Part shown: positions 25,681-35,960 of the stretch, one piece after another | Numbering within the stretch: the first letter of the stretch is position 1 | Layout: the number at the start of each line of letters is the position of its first letter | From: Lysobacterales bacterium | GTDB lineage: Bacteria > Pseudomonadota > Gammaproteobacteria > Xanthomonadales > Rhodanobacteraceae | Assembly (NCBI GenBank): GCA_015655335.1 | Contig: JAATFF010000155.1 | Location: 1 to 64,000 of the forward strand | DNA length: 64,000 nt | Reading direction: 5' to 3' | Notes under the pieces: generated by a model | Told to the model about the DNA's origin: nothing | The model's database searches: none | The model's input: the letters and a program-made list of their open reading frames with translations, nothing else | Translations under genes and position numbers: made by a program

Positions 25681-28600
25681 ATGTTGAAAAAGCAGATCGT
25701 TCCTTCGCCTGACAAATTTGCCGTTGCCATTGCCGCCAGTCTGATGCTGGCGAGTACGCTTTCCTTTGCGCAGTCGACCACCGGTAGCATCTTTGGCCAG
25801 GTGCCCGCTGCCGGCACCCAAACTGTTCAGATCAAGAGCAACACGGGCGTCACCCGTACCGTATCCATCGACAATCATGGCCGCTACGTCGCCACCGAGC
25901 TTCCGCTTGGGACTTACAGCGTCTCTCTCTTGCGCGATGGTGCTGTCGTCGATTCACGCAGCGATATCAGTTTGCGCGTTGGCACCGGCACGGAGGTTTC
26001 GTTCGTCGAAATTGCGGCGAAAAATCTCGGTACGGTGAGTGTCACGGCCAATACGACGCCGTCCATCGATGTGACAAGCGTCGACTCGCGCACCGTCATC
26101 ACGTCCCAGGAGCTGGCTAAGCTACCCTTGCTGCGCTCGGCTGAAGCCATTGCGCAGCTCGCGCCGGGCGTCGTCAACAACAGCGGCGGCTATATCGGGC
26201 CAACGGGCCAATCGCTGGTCAGCTTCGGCGGTTCGGCGGCGAGCGAGAACGCTTATTACATCAATGGGTTCAATACAACCGATCCATTGCGCGGCCTGGG
26301 CGGCATCACGCTTCCTTATGGCGCCATCGAACAACAGGAAATCTATACCGGCGGCTATAGCGCGCAGTACGGTCGCTCGGACGGCGGCGTGATCAACATG
26401 GTCGGCAAACGCGGCAGCGACGAATGGCACTTCGGCGGCCAGGTTTTGTGGGAACCCGACTTCGCCCGTGCAGACGCCACCAATACCTACTACACCAACG
26501 GCCTGCCCACCTCACCTGTTGCAGGCAATCTGTACGACCCGAACAGCAAGAACCGCCAATGGACGCGGACGTACGATGCCTACATCGGCGGGCCTTTGAT
26601 CAAGGATAAGTTGTTTCTTTTCCTCGCCGCCGAGGCATCCTCGCAAGACGGCACGACCGTCAACAACGTTTCCAGCGCGCAGCCCTACGAGCGCTATCAC
26701 GACACGTTACCCAAGTGGTACGGCAAGCTGGATTGGAACATTACCAACAGCAACATCCTCGAAGTGACGGGCGCCTCGAATCGGGAAGAAACGCAGGGTT
26801 CCATCTACAGTTACAACTACAGCACGCTGCGATCCGGCGATTTCATCAACTACGCTGACACGATCAAGACCGGCGGTGATCTCTACACGGCCAAATTCAC
26901 CAGCTACATCACCGACAACCTCACCCTGACCGCCACCTACGGCAAGATGCGAAACGATAATTACGATTCGCCAGGCGGCTACGACGGGAGCCTCACTTAT
27001 CTCAGCGACATTCAAAACCAGAATCCGGCGCTGAACGGCGGCGCGCCGATCAGCAACAGCCAGGTGACATCGACGCTATACAACTCCAATCGCCATAATC
27101 AGAGCAACAATCTGCGCATCGACCTGACGTATCAACTCGGTCAACACACGATTTCGCTTGGCATCGACAATCAGAATGCACGTGCGATCGATCAGGGAAG
27201 CCAAACCTCTGGACCAGGCTATTACTGGGATTACGAATACACCACGACACCAGGCACCGCACTGATTCCCAATCTTGGCGTCGGTGCACCCGCGAACTAC
27301 CCCCATGGCGCATCGGGCTACTACGCCATTCAATACATCGACAGCTCCATCGCCAGCGTTCGATCGGCCCAGCGCGCGCAATACATCGAGGACAAATGGC
27401 AGGTGACCGATCGCTGGCTGCTTTCGCTGGGTCTACGCAACGATCAGTTCACCGACTACAACGCGGACTCACAGCCCTACATCACACAGACCAAACCGCA
27501 ATGGGCGCCACGACTGGGCTTCAGCTGGGATGTGAATGGTGACGCCAGCTTCAAGGTCTATGGCAATGCCGGCCGTTATTACCTTGGCATGCCGCTCAAT
27601 CCCGCCCTGAACGCGGCGGGTGCCTATGTGGCGACACAGCAGTACTTCACCTATGGCGGTATCGCCGCCGATGGCACGCCCACCGGATTGACACCTTTCT
27701 CCGCCGCGGTGTCGCCGAACAATACATACGGCGTGTTGCCCGATCCCAAAACGGTCACGGCGCAGAATCTGAAGTCCGAGTATCAGGACGAATTTATCTT
27801 GGGCTTCACCAAAGCCATCGATAACCAATGGGTCTACGGCGCCAAGTTGACCAGGCGTGTATTGCGCAACGATATCGACGACTACTGCGATGTGCAGACC
27901 ATCGAAAATAAGGCCGCTTCGCTGGGCTACACCGTCGATTCCACCAATAGTTGCTATCTGATCAATCCGGGTCGCGCCAATACATTTACGGTGATCGATG
28001 CCAGTGGTGCCTATCGCAGCGTCCAACTCACCAATGCGGAGTTCGGCTTCCCGTCGCTCAAGCGCCAGTACTACGGGCTTGAGACATTTCTTGAGCACCC
28101 CTTCGACGGCAAGTGGTACGGCAAGATCGATTACGTGTTCTCACGCAGTTATGGCGACACCGAGGGGCAACTACGTTCGGACATCCAACAGACCGCAGCA
28201 TCGACCAGCATCGACTGGGATTTCCCGGAGCTGATGTCGTCCAGCAATGGCGCGCAGAGCAACGATCACACCCATCAGATCAAGCTGTTCGGGTACTACC
28301 AGATTGCGCCCCAGTGGCTGCTCTCAGGCAACGTCCAGCTAACTTCGGGTAATCCACGCAATTGCCTTGGCTATTACGGCCCCAACCAAACCGATCCGGA
28401 TGGCTACGGCAGCTATTACCACTGGTGCGGTGGCCAGCCTTCACCGCCGGGAACGCATCGATTGCCGTGGAACAAGCAGGTGGACGTGGGCCTCACCTAC
28501 ACGCCCGCCGTCGGCGTCGGCAAGCTGGCGCTTTCGTTGAATATCTTCAACCTTTTCAATTCGCAAACCATCTTGAACGCGTACCCCTATTTCCAGATTT

Positions 28601-28689
28601 CTCCCGGTACGCCCGATCCGCTGTACGGCTCGGCGGTGGTTCGCCAGCAGCCTCGTTATGTGCGCCTGAGCGCCACTTATGACTATTGA
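25681..28689 (+). CDS. Oar-like TonB-dependent outer-membrane receptor
   Basis: 1002 residues from the ATG at 25681. Signal peptide to about residue 32 (LMLASTLSFAQ). A carboxypeptidase-regulatory-like domain (TTGSIFGQVPAAGTQTVQIKSN...) precedes the plug (ELAKLPLLRSAEAIAQLAPGVV, GGSAASENAYYINGFNTTDP) and a large barrel that ends YVRLSATYDY. This architecture is the Oar/OmpA-related class common in Xanthomonadales, often peptide or protein receptors. The gene order with cupin and FAD protein suggests uptake of a thiol or peptide source, but its own terminator-separated unit makes this only a hint. Confidence 0.9.
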   Translation: MLKKQIVPSPDKFAVAIAASLMLASTLSFAQSTTGSIFGQVPAAGTQTVQIKSNTGVTRTVSIDNHGRYVATELPLGTYSVSLLRDGAVVDSRSDISLRVGTGTEVSFVEIAAKNLGTVSVTANTTPSIDVTSVDSRTVITSQELAKLPLLRSAEAIAQLAPGVVNNSGGYIGPTGQSLVSFGGSAASENAYYINGFNTTDPLRGLGGITLPYGAIEQQEIYTGGYSAQYGRSDGGVINMVGKRGSDEWHFGGQVLWEPDFARADATNTYYTNGLPTSPVAGNLYDPNSKNRQWTRTYDAYIGGPLIKDKLFLFLAAEASSQDGTTVNNVSSAQPYERYHDTLPKWYGKLDWNITNSNILEVTGASNREETQGSIYSYNYSTLRSGDFINYADTIKTGGDLYTAKFTSYITDNLTLTATYGKMRNDNYDSPGGYDGSLTYLSDIQNQNPALNGGAPISNSQVTSTLYNSNRHNQSNNLRIDLTYQLGQHTISLGIDNQNARAIDQGSQTSGPGYYWDYEYTTTPGTALIPNLGVGAPANYPHGASGYYAIQYIDSSIASVRSAQRAQYIEDKWQVTDRWLLSLGLRNDQFTDYNADSQPYITQTKPQWAPRLGFSWDVNGDASFKVYGNAGRYYLGMPLNPALNAAGAYVATQQYFTYGGIAADGTPTGLTPFSAAVSPNNTYGVLPDPKTVTAQNLKSEYQDEFILGFTKAIDNQWVYGAKLTRRVLRNDIDDYCDVQTIENKAASLGYTVDSTNSCYLINPGRANTFTVIDASGAYRSVQLTNAEFGFPSLKRQYYGLETFLEHPFDGKWYGKIDYVFSRSYGDTEGQLRSDIQQTAASTSIDWDFPELMSSSNGAQSNDHTHQIKLFGYYQIAPQWLLSGNVQLTSGNPRNCLGYYGPNQTDPDGYGSYYHWCGGQPSPPGTHRLPWNKQVDVGLTYTPAVGVGKLALSLNIFNLFNSQTILNAYPYFQISPGTPDPLYGSAVVRQQPRYVRLSATYDY

Positions 28690-28807
28690 ATGACATCCGC
28701 GTCATAGGAATCCGTTGCCATGGATGGCGAACGGCCATCTAGCCATCTATATAGAAGACGCGCTATGTTGCTTGACGCCACCTAGGCTCCATCCGGGCAT
28801 CTCACTT

Positions 28808-30133
28808 ATGAAAACTTCGCTGCGCGCCTTCAAGCCGGCCCTCGCCATTGCTTTGGCGTTTCTTTTTGTACCGCTGCACGCTACATCGACCAAAGATCCG
28901 CTCAGCATTGCCGATGCGTTGCAAGCCTCAAGTCAGCAACATCGCCCGCTGCTGCTCGATTTCCATGCCGTGTGGTGCTACTCCTGCTATTACATGGCCA
29001 GCCATGTGCTAACAGGTGCCGATTGGGCCGCCGTAGGACGCAAAGCCATCGTCGTCGATGTGGATGCGGACTCACCGGAAGGGCAAGCGTGGATGGACAA
29101 GCTTAAAATTTCTTTCTTGCCCAGCTATGTCGTGCTCGACGAGCACGGCAACGAACTGGGTCGTATCAGTGCCGAGCAGCCGAGGCAGAAGTTTTATCCA
29201 CGTATCAACGCCATACTGGCGAACGGCAATACGCTCGATGCGTTCAAAGCCAAGGCGCAGGCTGGTTCGCTTGATGCAGTAACCGACGTACTCGATGCCT
29301 ACCAGGCGCGCTCCGAAGGCGATGCGGGCATTGCGTGGTTCGCTACCCTTCCGCCTTCGGTTCGCAAGACCGCAGCGAGCGATCCTCGGATCACGCTGGG
29401 GCTCCAGCAATTGGCATTCGCCAAGGCCGAAGCAGGCACCGACAAGAACGCGATCATCGACAGCGCGCAGAAAGTACTGGCACGCGATATCGGCTGCCAA
29501 CGCCCCTACGTATTGGAGTCGTTGCTGGACGCGAGCAAGGATCTGCCGGCATCGCAACAGAAGGCGTTGTTGGCGCCGCAGCGCAAGCCCTTAGATGCGC
29601 TGCTCAACACCCAAGTATTCGTCGCCACGCCAACCTGCGCCGATCAACGCAGCGCCGTGCTGATGAGTGCCGATCTGGATGCTGCGCTCGGCGATCATGC
29701 GTCCGAAACGGCCGTCCTCGATCATGCCATCGGCCTTACCAAACAACGCTTGGGCAATAACCTCACCAGCGATCGCAATCTTGCCGACAATCTGCGCGTG
29801 TATCTGGAACGCGCCAAGCGCACGGTCGAGTTGGATGCGTATCAACACAAGCTGATTGCCGCTTATCCGCAAGATTACGTTTACCCGTATCGGTACGGGC
29901 GCAGCCTTCTGGAAGCCGGTAAGCCTGCCGAGGCGCTTCCGTATCTGGCGCAGGCTTATGACAAGTCGTACGGGGAAAATCGCCTGCGCGTCACGTCCTT
30001 CCGCGTGAAAGCCCTCAAGGCGCTTCATCGCGATGATGAAGCCAAGAAAGTGGTCGATGAAGCGCTAAGCACCAACGGGCCCTGGTTCCCGAAAGACGCC
30101 GCCGCGCTCAAAGCACAACTGGCATCTTCCTGA
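28808..30133 (+). CDS. Secreted thioredoxin-fold protein with C-terminal TPR-like repeats
   Basis: 441 residues from the ATG at 28808 (earlier frame lacks a start signal). Residues 1-25 are a signal peptide. A thioredoxin domain follows with LLLDFHAVWCYSCYYM (C57-x-x-C60, WCYSC in place of WCGPC) and the cis-proline region FLPSYVVLD. From about residue 150 the protein is helical with TPR-like segments (YPYRYGRSLLEAGKPAEALPYLAQAYD). It should act as a periplasmic disulfide reductase or chaperone. Placed 118 bases after the receptor gene. Confidence 0.8.
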   Translation: MKTSLRAFKPALAIALAFLFVPLHATSTKDPLSIADALQASSQQHRPLLLDFHAVWCYSCYYMASHVLTGADWAAVGRKAIVVDVDADSPEGQAWMDKLKISFLPSYVVLDEHGNELGRISAEQPRQKFYPRINAILANGNTLDAFKAKAQAGSLDAVTDVLDAYQARSEGDAGIAWFATLPPSVRKTAASDPRITLGLQQLAFAKAEAGTDKNAIIDSAQKVLARDIGCQRPYVLESLLDASKDLPASQQKALLAPQRKPLDALLNTQVFVATPTCADQRSAVLMSADLDAALGDHASETAVLDHAIGLTKQRLGNNLTSDRNLADNLRVYLERAKRTVELDAYQHKLIAAYPQDYVYPYRYGRSLLEAGKPAEALPYLAQAYDKSYGENRLRVTSFRVKALKALHRDDEAKKVVDEALSTNGPWFPKDAAALKAQLASS

Positions 30134-30169
30134 TCATCGATCGTGCGTTGCGTGTAGCTTGATGTGAAA

Positions 30170-30195
30170 AGGGCCTGCGCATCTGCGCAGGCCCT
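30170..30195. terminator. Bidirectional terminator between convergent genes
   Basis: A near-perfect 12-base stem AGGGCCTGCGCA/TGCGCAGGCCCT with a minimal loop. On the minus strand it is followed by TTTTC; it separates the thioredoxin gene from the convergent small secreted protein. Confidence 0.85.
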
Positions 30196-30229
30196 CATAC
30201 TCCGTTCGTGCTAGCGACAACGTTACGCG

Positions 30230-30616
30230 TCAATGCACAACGTTTCCTCGCCCATCACGATATTCATTGCCGCGGAATCCACCGCTCGGATGCGGTGCAG
30301 GACGATCGCCGTGATTCGGAAGCGGTCCGTGATAGCCACCGCGTGCGTCGAAGCGGTTATCGACATGGCCGCGGAAGTGCGCCGGTCCGTGATACCAAGG
30401 GCCGGCACCGACAAACACGCCGCCAACGAACCACTCCGGCCCATAATAACCATACGGCGCGCAGGGGTAAGGGGCATAGTCGTAATAACCGTAGGGGCAT
30501 ACAGGTGCGGGGCCAATGTTCACGCCCACAGCCACCTGAGCCTCGGCTCGTGGCGATGATGCGGCGAACAGCAGCGCGGTGACGGCGGTCAGGGCAAGGC
30601 TGGAAACGATTTTCAT
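30230..30616 (-). CDS. Small secreted Tyr/Gly/Pro-rich protein (paralogue of 5467-5868)
   Basis: 128 residues from the ATG at 30616, with GAGGG 9 bases upstream. Signal peptide to about residue 27 (SSPRAEAQ). The mature protein repeats the pattern of its paralogue: PVCPYGYYDYAPYPCAPYGYYG, PEWFVGGVF, GAGPWYHGPAHFRGHVDNRFDA, then GNEYRDGRGN. Identity between the two is highest in the Tyr-rich core and in the GPW-HG-HFRGHV segment. No function is known to me; envelope location is likely. Confidence 0.8.
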   Translation of the reverse strand: MKIVSSLALTAVTALLFAASSPRAEAQVAVGVNIGPAPVCPYGYYDYAPYPCAPYGYYGPEWFVGGVFVGAGPWYHGPAHFRGHVDNRFDARGGYHGPLPNHGDRPAPHPSGGFRGNEYRDGRGNVVH

Positions 30617-30789
30617 ACGATGGCCCTCATGAAATGGAACACCATCGTCTCCCCGCAAACCTGAAATAGTTGTGACTGAGGGCTTACCGGTTTATGTCCC
30701 GTTAGGGCGATGTCTTTATGAAGACTATGTCGATGTTCTCGGATCTCGTTCGTCGTTGAGTTGAGCAGCCCTTTCACAGGAGATCAGTC

Positions 30790-31494
30790 ATGGCTCATAT
30801 CCCGACTCTCGTCCCCGCCTCCGAACTCGTGAAACGCAACGGTGTAACGTTCCCCAACGAAAGCGACGAATACCGTCGCGCCCGCGATGCGTTGCTCAGC
30901 GAGGAAATCGAGTTGCGCCGACATATCGAACGCGTTGCCGAATTGCGCCGTGCGCTTCCACTTGGCGGAGAAGTCATCGGCGACTACCGCTTTGAAGGTG
31001 AAAACGGCGCGCGTGATTTCGCCGGTCTTTTCGGTGATAAAAAGACGCTTGTCGTCTACTGCTATATGTTCGGTCCGCAGCGCGAGCGGCCCTGTCCCAT
31101 GTGCACATCGCTATTGAGCTCGTGGGACGGCGTCGTACAGGACATAGAGCAACATGTTGCTTTAGCGGTGATCGCGCGCTCACCCATCGACCGCCTTGTC
31201 GCCCTCAAGCGACAGCGCGGTGGGCACCATCTCCCGCTGTACGCCGATATAAATGGTCGCTTCAGCCATGACTATTACGGCGTGAGCGAAGACGGCAGCG
31301 ACATTCCCGCATTCCACGTGTTCACGCGCCGCGACGGCGTGATCCGCCATTTCTGGAGCGGCGAAATGGGACCCGCTACGTCAGATCCCGGTCAAGACCC
31401 GCGCGGCGCACCCGACCTGATGCCGATCTGGACCATCTTCGACGCCACCCCCGAAGGACGCATCAGCGACTGGTATCCGAAACTCGAGTATTGA
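30790..31494 (+). CDS. DUF899 family thioredoxin-like protein
   Basis: 234 residues; AGGAGA seven bases before the ATG. It begins RRARDALLSEEIELRRHIERVAELRRALPLGGEV, then TLVVYCYMFGPQRERPCPMCTSLLSSWDG with a CPMC pair in thioredoxin-like position, and HVFTRRDGVIRHFWSGE. This is the DUF899 signature. Members are taken to be thioredoxin-fold proteins with no proven reaction. It stands alone between two transcription units. Confidence 0.85.
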   Translation: MAHIPTLVPASELVKRNGVTFPNESDEYRRARDALLSEEIELRRHIERVAELRRALPLGGEVIGDYRFEGENGARDFAGLFGDKKTLVVYCYMFGPQRERPCPMCTSLLSSWDGVVQDIEQHVALAVIARSPIDRLVALKRQRGGHHLPLYADINGRFSHDYYGVSEDGSDIPAFHVFTRRDGVIRHFWSGEMGPATSDPGQDPRGAPDLMPIWTIFDATPEGRISDWYPKLEY

Positions 31495-31685
31495 AAGCGC
31501 ACCGATCGTTTTGGGCACCAACCTATTGCGCTGCCGCATGCGCAGCATGGGGACAAACTGGTAGTGTGATTGAATATGGATCGATCTAAATAGGGTGTTT
31601 TGGCGATCCGTCTTTTCACGTAATGGGGATACGGCCATGGCACTCCCGATGCCACGGTGCGATCGGGAATGTTCCAGCGAATCCA

Positions 31686-34379
31686 ATGCGGCCATACAAC
31701 ATGATTGAAACCATTTACTTGGGTCGGACGAGCGCGACATGGCGCTTTACGAAGATCGCCGTCGTTGCGCTTGTTCTCATGTTGCCGGCGCTTGGCACTG
31801 CCTCGGCGCAAGCCGTGCAATCACTCGATAGCGGATGGCGCTTTCGTCTTGTCGATGGGGATCACGAAGCAAAAATGCATGCCGAGGCGACGCATTGGCA
31901 CAGCGCCACCGTGCCCGGCATGGTACAGAGCGACCTGCTCGCGGCGACATTGTTAGCCGATCCGTACTTTCGCGACAACGAGGCCAGCGCGCAGTGGGCT
32001 GGCCTTTCGGATTGGCGTTATCAAACAAGCTTTACCGTCGATAGCACAACGCTCGCGCGCGATCACGTAGAGCTGGTGTTCGACGGCTTGGACACGTTTG
32101 CAGATGTCTATCTCAACGGCACCCAACTGCGAGCGACGGACAACATGTTCCGTCGCTGGCGCATTCCAGCAAAGGCAGCACTGCACGAAGGCAAAAACAC
32201 ACTGGAAGTGCGGCTGTATTCGCCGATCAAACGACTGCAGCCGTGGCTGCTGAAGCAACCCTACGCATTGCCGGGTGAATTCGATTCGGCGTTTGGCGAC
32301 GAACCCAAGGGTAAGCAAACCGCCAATTACGTGCGCAAGGCCAACTATCAATACGGTTGGGATTGGGGCCCGCGTTTGGTGACGGAGGGCATCTGGCAAC
32401 CGGTTCATCTGGACAGCTGGAATGGCCCGCGCGTCGATGATTTCCATATCGATCAGAAATACGTAGCCAGCGACGCCGCGCAGATCGAAGCGCAGTTTGA
32501 TATCCAGACTGATGCCAGCAAAGTGCTGCATATCAGCGTCGATGCGGTTGGGCCGGATGGACAGTCGGCTGCGCGCGTGGAGCGCGACGTTACGATCGAT
32601 CCGGGCAGCAATGTCGTCAACATGCCTTTGCGCATCGTCAATCCGAAACGCTGGTATCCCGCCGGTTATGGCGCGCAGGACATGTACACGTTCAAAGCCG
32701 ATATCCGCGATAGCGACGGCGACATCTATGGCGCCCAACGTGCCACCGGCCTGCGCACCGTCGTGCTGCGCCGCGAACGCGATGCCTGGGGCAAGAGCTT
32801 CGCCTTCGTGATCAACGGCATCCCGGTGTTCGCCAAAGGTGCGGACATGATTCCTTTCGACAGTATTCCGACACGGGTCAGTGACGCGCAGATGCGCGAT
32901 GTCCTTCAGTCGGCGCACGACGCCAACATGAACATGGTGCGCGTCTGGGGTGGTGGTTATTACTTGCCGGACCCGTTCTATGAGATGGCCGATCGCCTCG
33001 GCATCATGATCTGGCAGGATTTCATGTTCGGTGGCGCGATTCCGCCAAACGACGATGCCTACGTCGACAATGTGCGACAGGAGGCGATCGAACAAGTGAA
33101 ACGACTGCGCGATCACCCCAGCATCGTGTTGTGGTGCGGCAACAACGAAGTGCAGACCGGTTGGGAATCGTGGTCCGATCGCCAGGCTCTTAAGGTGTCA
33201 ATCTCGGCGGACGAGCACGAACGTCTCGTCACCGGCATGGTCAATCTGTTCAGCAACGTCTTGCGCAATGTCGTCACCCGTTACGACGACACCGTGCCTT
33301 ACTGGGCCAGTTCGCCGAGTACGGATTACGACGGCGCCGCCAACGTGCTGGATGATGGCGACTATCACTACTGGAACGTGTGGTCCGGCGAGGCCAAGCC
33401 GGTTACCGAATATCTCAACGTGACGCCGCGCTTCCAGTCCGAATACGGCCTGCAATCGTTTCCGGTGATGCAGACTATCCACGCGTTCGCCGCGCAAGGT
33501 GATTTGCAACCGGAATCGCCGGTCATGCGTGCGCATCAGAAGTTCGACAGCGGCAATGGCAACAAGCGCTTGTTGCTTTACATCACGCGCAGCTACGGCG
33601 AGCCGAAAGACTTCCCTTCGTTTGTTTACTTGAGCCAGGTGATGCAAGCCCAAGGTATACAGCTGGCTGCCGAGCATCTGCGCTCTAGCCGGCCGCAATC
33701 GATGGGATCCCTGTACTGGCAGCTCAACGATGTCTGGCCTGGCGCGTCGTGGTCCAGCGTCGACTACTACGGGCGTTGGAAGGCGTTGCAGTTTCATGCG
33801 CGCCGCTTCTACGCGCCGCTACTTATCGCGGCACTCCGTCACGACGGCACAACCGTGATGTCGTTGGTATCCGATCGCATGACACCGCTCGCCGCGCACT
33901 GGCGCATGCGAGTGATGGATTTCTCCGGCAAACAGCTCGATGAGCACGAAGAGGCCGTTACTTTGGCTCCCTTGGCGAGCACCAAGGCGATGACCTACAC
34001 CGATGCGCAACTGCTTAAAGGCGCGGATCCACGTACCAGCTTCGCGGTGTTCGAGCTCATCGTGGACGGCAAAGCCGTCTCGCAGAATTTGGTATTTTTC
34101 GACGACGCCAAGAATCTTCAGCTTCCACCACCCGAGATCCATACGACGCTGGAAGCAGGTTCGGACGGCTATACGCTGACGCTTACCGCCGACAAGCTTG
34201 CACGCGACGTTTGGGTTTCTTTCGGCGACATCGACGCCAAGGTATCGGACAACGCATTTGATCTTTTGCCGGGACAGAGCGTTACCCTTACCTTGCATAG
34301 CCAGCGTTCCATCGACACGCTTAAACATGCGTTGCAAGTGCAAGATCTGGCTGATGTTATGGCAGCCGCCGCTCACTGA
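31686..34379 (+). CDS. Secreted beta-mannosidase, glycoside hydrolase family 2
   Basis: About 897 residues from the ATG at 31686; an ATG at 31701 is equally possible, and no ribosome site decides. A signal peptide (IAVVALVLMLPALGTASAQ) precedes the GH2 sugar-binding domain (DSGWRFRL, VPGMVQSDLL, LVFDGLDTFADVYLNG). The catalytic barrel has VLWCGNNE with the acid/base Glu488 and RFQSEYGLQSFP with the nucleophile Glu586 (numbering from 31686). This form, with PYWASSPS and WQLNDVWPGASWSSVDYYGRWKALQF, is beta-mannosidase rather than beta-galactosidase. It cuts terminal beta-mannose, as in the N-glycan core. Followed by GH125 at 31 bases. Confidence 0.92.
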   Translation: MRPYNMIETIYLGRTSATWRFTKIAVVALVLMLPALGTASAQAVQSLDSGWRFRLVDGDHEAKMHAEATHWHSATVPGMVQSDLLAATLLADPYFRDNEASAQWAGLSDWRYQTSFTVDSTTLARDHVELVFDGLDTFADVYLNGTQLRATDNMFRRWRIPAKAALHEGKNTLEVRLYSPIKRLQPWLLKQPYALPGEFDSAFGDEPKGKQTANYVRKANYQYGWDWGPRLVTEGIWQPVHLDSWNGPRVDDFHIDQKYVASDAAQIEAQFDIQTDASKVLHISVDAVGPDGQSAARVERDVTIDPGSNVVNMPLRIVNPKRWYPAGYGAQDMYTFKADIRDSDGDIYGAQRATGLRTVVLRRERDAWGKSFAFVINGIPVFAKGADMIPFDSIPTRVSDAQMRDVLQSAHDANMNMVRVWGGGYYLPDPFYEMADRLGIMIWQDFMFGGAIPPNDDAYVDNVRQEAIEQVKRLRDHPSIVLWCGNNEVQTGWESWSDRQALKVSISADEHERLVTGMVNLFSNVLRNVVTRYDDTVPYWASSPSTDYDGAANVLDDGDYHYWNVWSGEAKPVTEYLNVTPRFQSEYGLQSFPVMQTIHAFAAQGDLQPESPVMRAHQKFDSGNGNKRLLLYITRSYGEPKDFPSFVYLSQVMQAQGIQLAAEHLRSSRPQSMGSLYWQLNDVWPGASWSSVDYYGRWKALQFHARRFYAPLLIAALRHDGTTVMSLVSDRMTPLAAHWRMRVMDFSGKQLDEHEEAVTLAPLASTKAMTYTDAQLLKGADPRTSFAVFELIVDGKAVSQNLVFFDDAKNLQLPPPEIHTTLEAGSDGYTLTLTADKLARDVWVSFGDIDAKVSDNAFDLLPGQSVTLTLHSQRSIDTLKHALQVQDLADVMAAAAH

Positions 34380-34410
34380 TAGCTTCTAAGCAAAAGGAAT
34401 CTGACTTCCC

Positions 34411-35850
34411 ATGTCGACGCGCCGGGATTTCCTGAAATGGTTTGGAGCCGCTGCGGCGTCGGGTGCGGTTGGCGCATTGCCGGGCAAGTCCTTCGCACAA
34501 ACGGCGCCGACTTATGCCAGCAAGCGGCCGCCGCTGAACAAGCGTAAATTTGTCAGCAAAGCTGTCGAACGCGAACTGGCGTCCGTGAAATCGGCCATCG
34601 GCGATCCAAAGCTCGCCTGGATGTTCGAAAATTGCTATCCAAATACGCTCGATACCACCGTCGAACTGGGTACGCTGGACGGCAAGCCGGACACCTTCGT
34701 AATTACCGGCGATATCGACGCGATGTGGTTGCGCGATTCGTCTGCGCAAGTGGTTCCCTACCTTTCCCTGGCGAAAAACGACCCCGCGTTGCAACGCCTT
34801 TTTCGTGGCTTGATCCGGCGTCAGGCCCGATGCATACGCATCGATCCTTATGCCAACGCGTTCATGCCCGATCCTCATGCGCCGCCATTGGTGTGGGCGC
34901 GGCATGACAACACAGACATGAAACCTGGTGTCGGAGAGCGCAAATGGGAGATCGATTCGCTCTGCTATCCGATTCGCCTGGCGCACGGTTATTGGCAGGC
35001 CACCGCCGACAAAGAACCTTTCGACGATGATTGGCGCGCCGCCATGCATCGCGTACTTGAAACCTTTCGCGAGCAACAACGCCTGCACGGTCACGGCCCA
35101 TACCATTTCCAACGCACGTCAGAGATTCCAACGGAAACCCAATTTCTCGATGGCTACGGCAATCCAACGCAACCCAACGGCATGATCCATGCGATGTTTC
35201 GTCCATCGGACGACGCCTGCGTGTATCCGCTGTTTGTTCCCGCCAATCTGTTTGCCGTCGCGAGCTTGCGCCAACTCGCCCAGATGAGCCGCGCCCTATA
35301 CCAGGATATGTCCTTCGCCTCGGACTGCGAATCATTGGCCGACGAGGTGGAACGAGCGGTGCATCGCGACGGCCGTATGCGCGATGCGGACGATCGCCTG
35401 CACTGGGCGTACGAGATCGACGGCTTCGGCAATCAGCTCTTCATGGACGATGCCAACGCACCGAGTTTGTTGAGCCTTCCGTATCTTGGTTGCTGTGATC
35501 GCAACGATCCGGTTTACCGGCATACGCGGGATCTCGTGTGGAGTCACCGCAATCCCTATTTCTTCACGGGCCGCGCGGCGGAAGGTATCGGTGGTCCGCA
35601 CGAAGGCCTGCGGATGATCTGGCCGATGTCGATCATCATGTATGCACAAACCAGCGATGATCCCGCACAAATCCGCCAATGCCTGACGTGGCTGCGCGAC
35701 ACCGACGCGGGCGCCGGCTTCATGCACGAGTCGTTCGATCAGGACGATCCGGCACACTTCACACGCAGCTGGTTTGCGTGGGCCAACACCTTGTTTGGTG
35801 AGCTGATCGTCGACGTACGGCGCAGGCATCCTGACTTGTTGCGCGGCTAA
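34411..35850 (+). CDS. Exo-alpha-1,6-mannosidase, GH125, Tat-exported
   Basis: 479 residues. N-terminal twin-arginine signal STRRDFLKWFGAAAASGAV. The GH125 (formerly DUF1237) domain shows VITGDIDAMWLRDSSAQVVPYL, WEIDSLCYPIRLAHGYW, MFRPSDDACVYPLFVPANLFA and a closing MHESFDQDDPAHFTRSWFAWANTLFGELI. GH125 enzymes remove alpha-1,6-mannose from non-reducing ends. It is in one operon with the GH2 gene (31-base gap) and precedes GH92. Confidence 0.93.
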   Translation: MSTRRDFLKWFGAAAASGAVGALPGKSFAQTAPTYASKRPPLNKRKFVSKAVERELASVKSAIGDPKLAWMFENCYPNTLDTTVELGTLDGKPDTFVITGDIDAMWLRDSSAQVVPYLSLAKNDPALQRLFRGLIRRQARCIRIDPYANAFMPDPHAPPLVWARHDNTDMKPGVGERKWEIDSLCYPIRLAHGYWQATADKEPFDDDWRAAMHRVLETFREQQRLHGHGPYHFQRTSEIPTETQFLDGYGNPTQPNGMIHAMFRPSDDACVYPLFVPANLFAVASLRQLAQMSRALYQDMSFASDCESLADEVERAVHRDGRMRDADDRLHWAYEIDGFGNQLFMDDANAPSLLSLPYLGCCDRNDPVYRHTRDLVWSHRNPYFFTGRAAEGIGGPHEGLRMIWPMSIIMYAQTSDDPAQIRQCLTWLRDTDAGAGFMHESFDQDDPAHFTRSWFAWANTLFGELIVDVRRRHPDLLRG

Positions 35851-35960
35851 AGCGGAAGGCGCGAAGCTCGCTCGGGATGGTGCGTCTGGCCGCCAGTTTT
35901 TCGCGTCGCAACAATAAATCCAATAAACATAATTAAATTAATCATTTGCGCTTGACGCAG

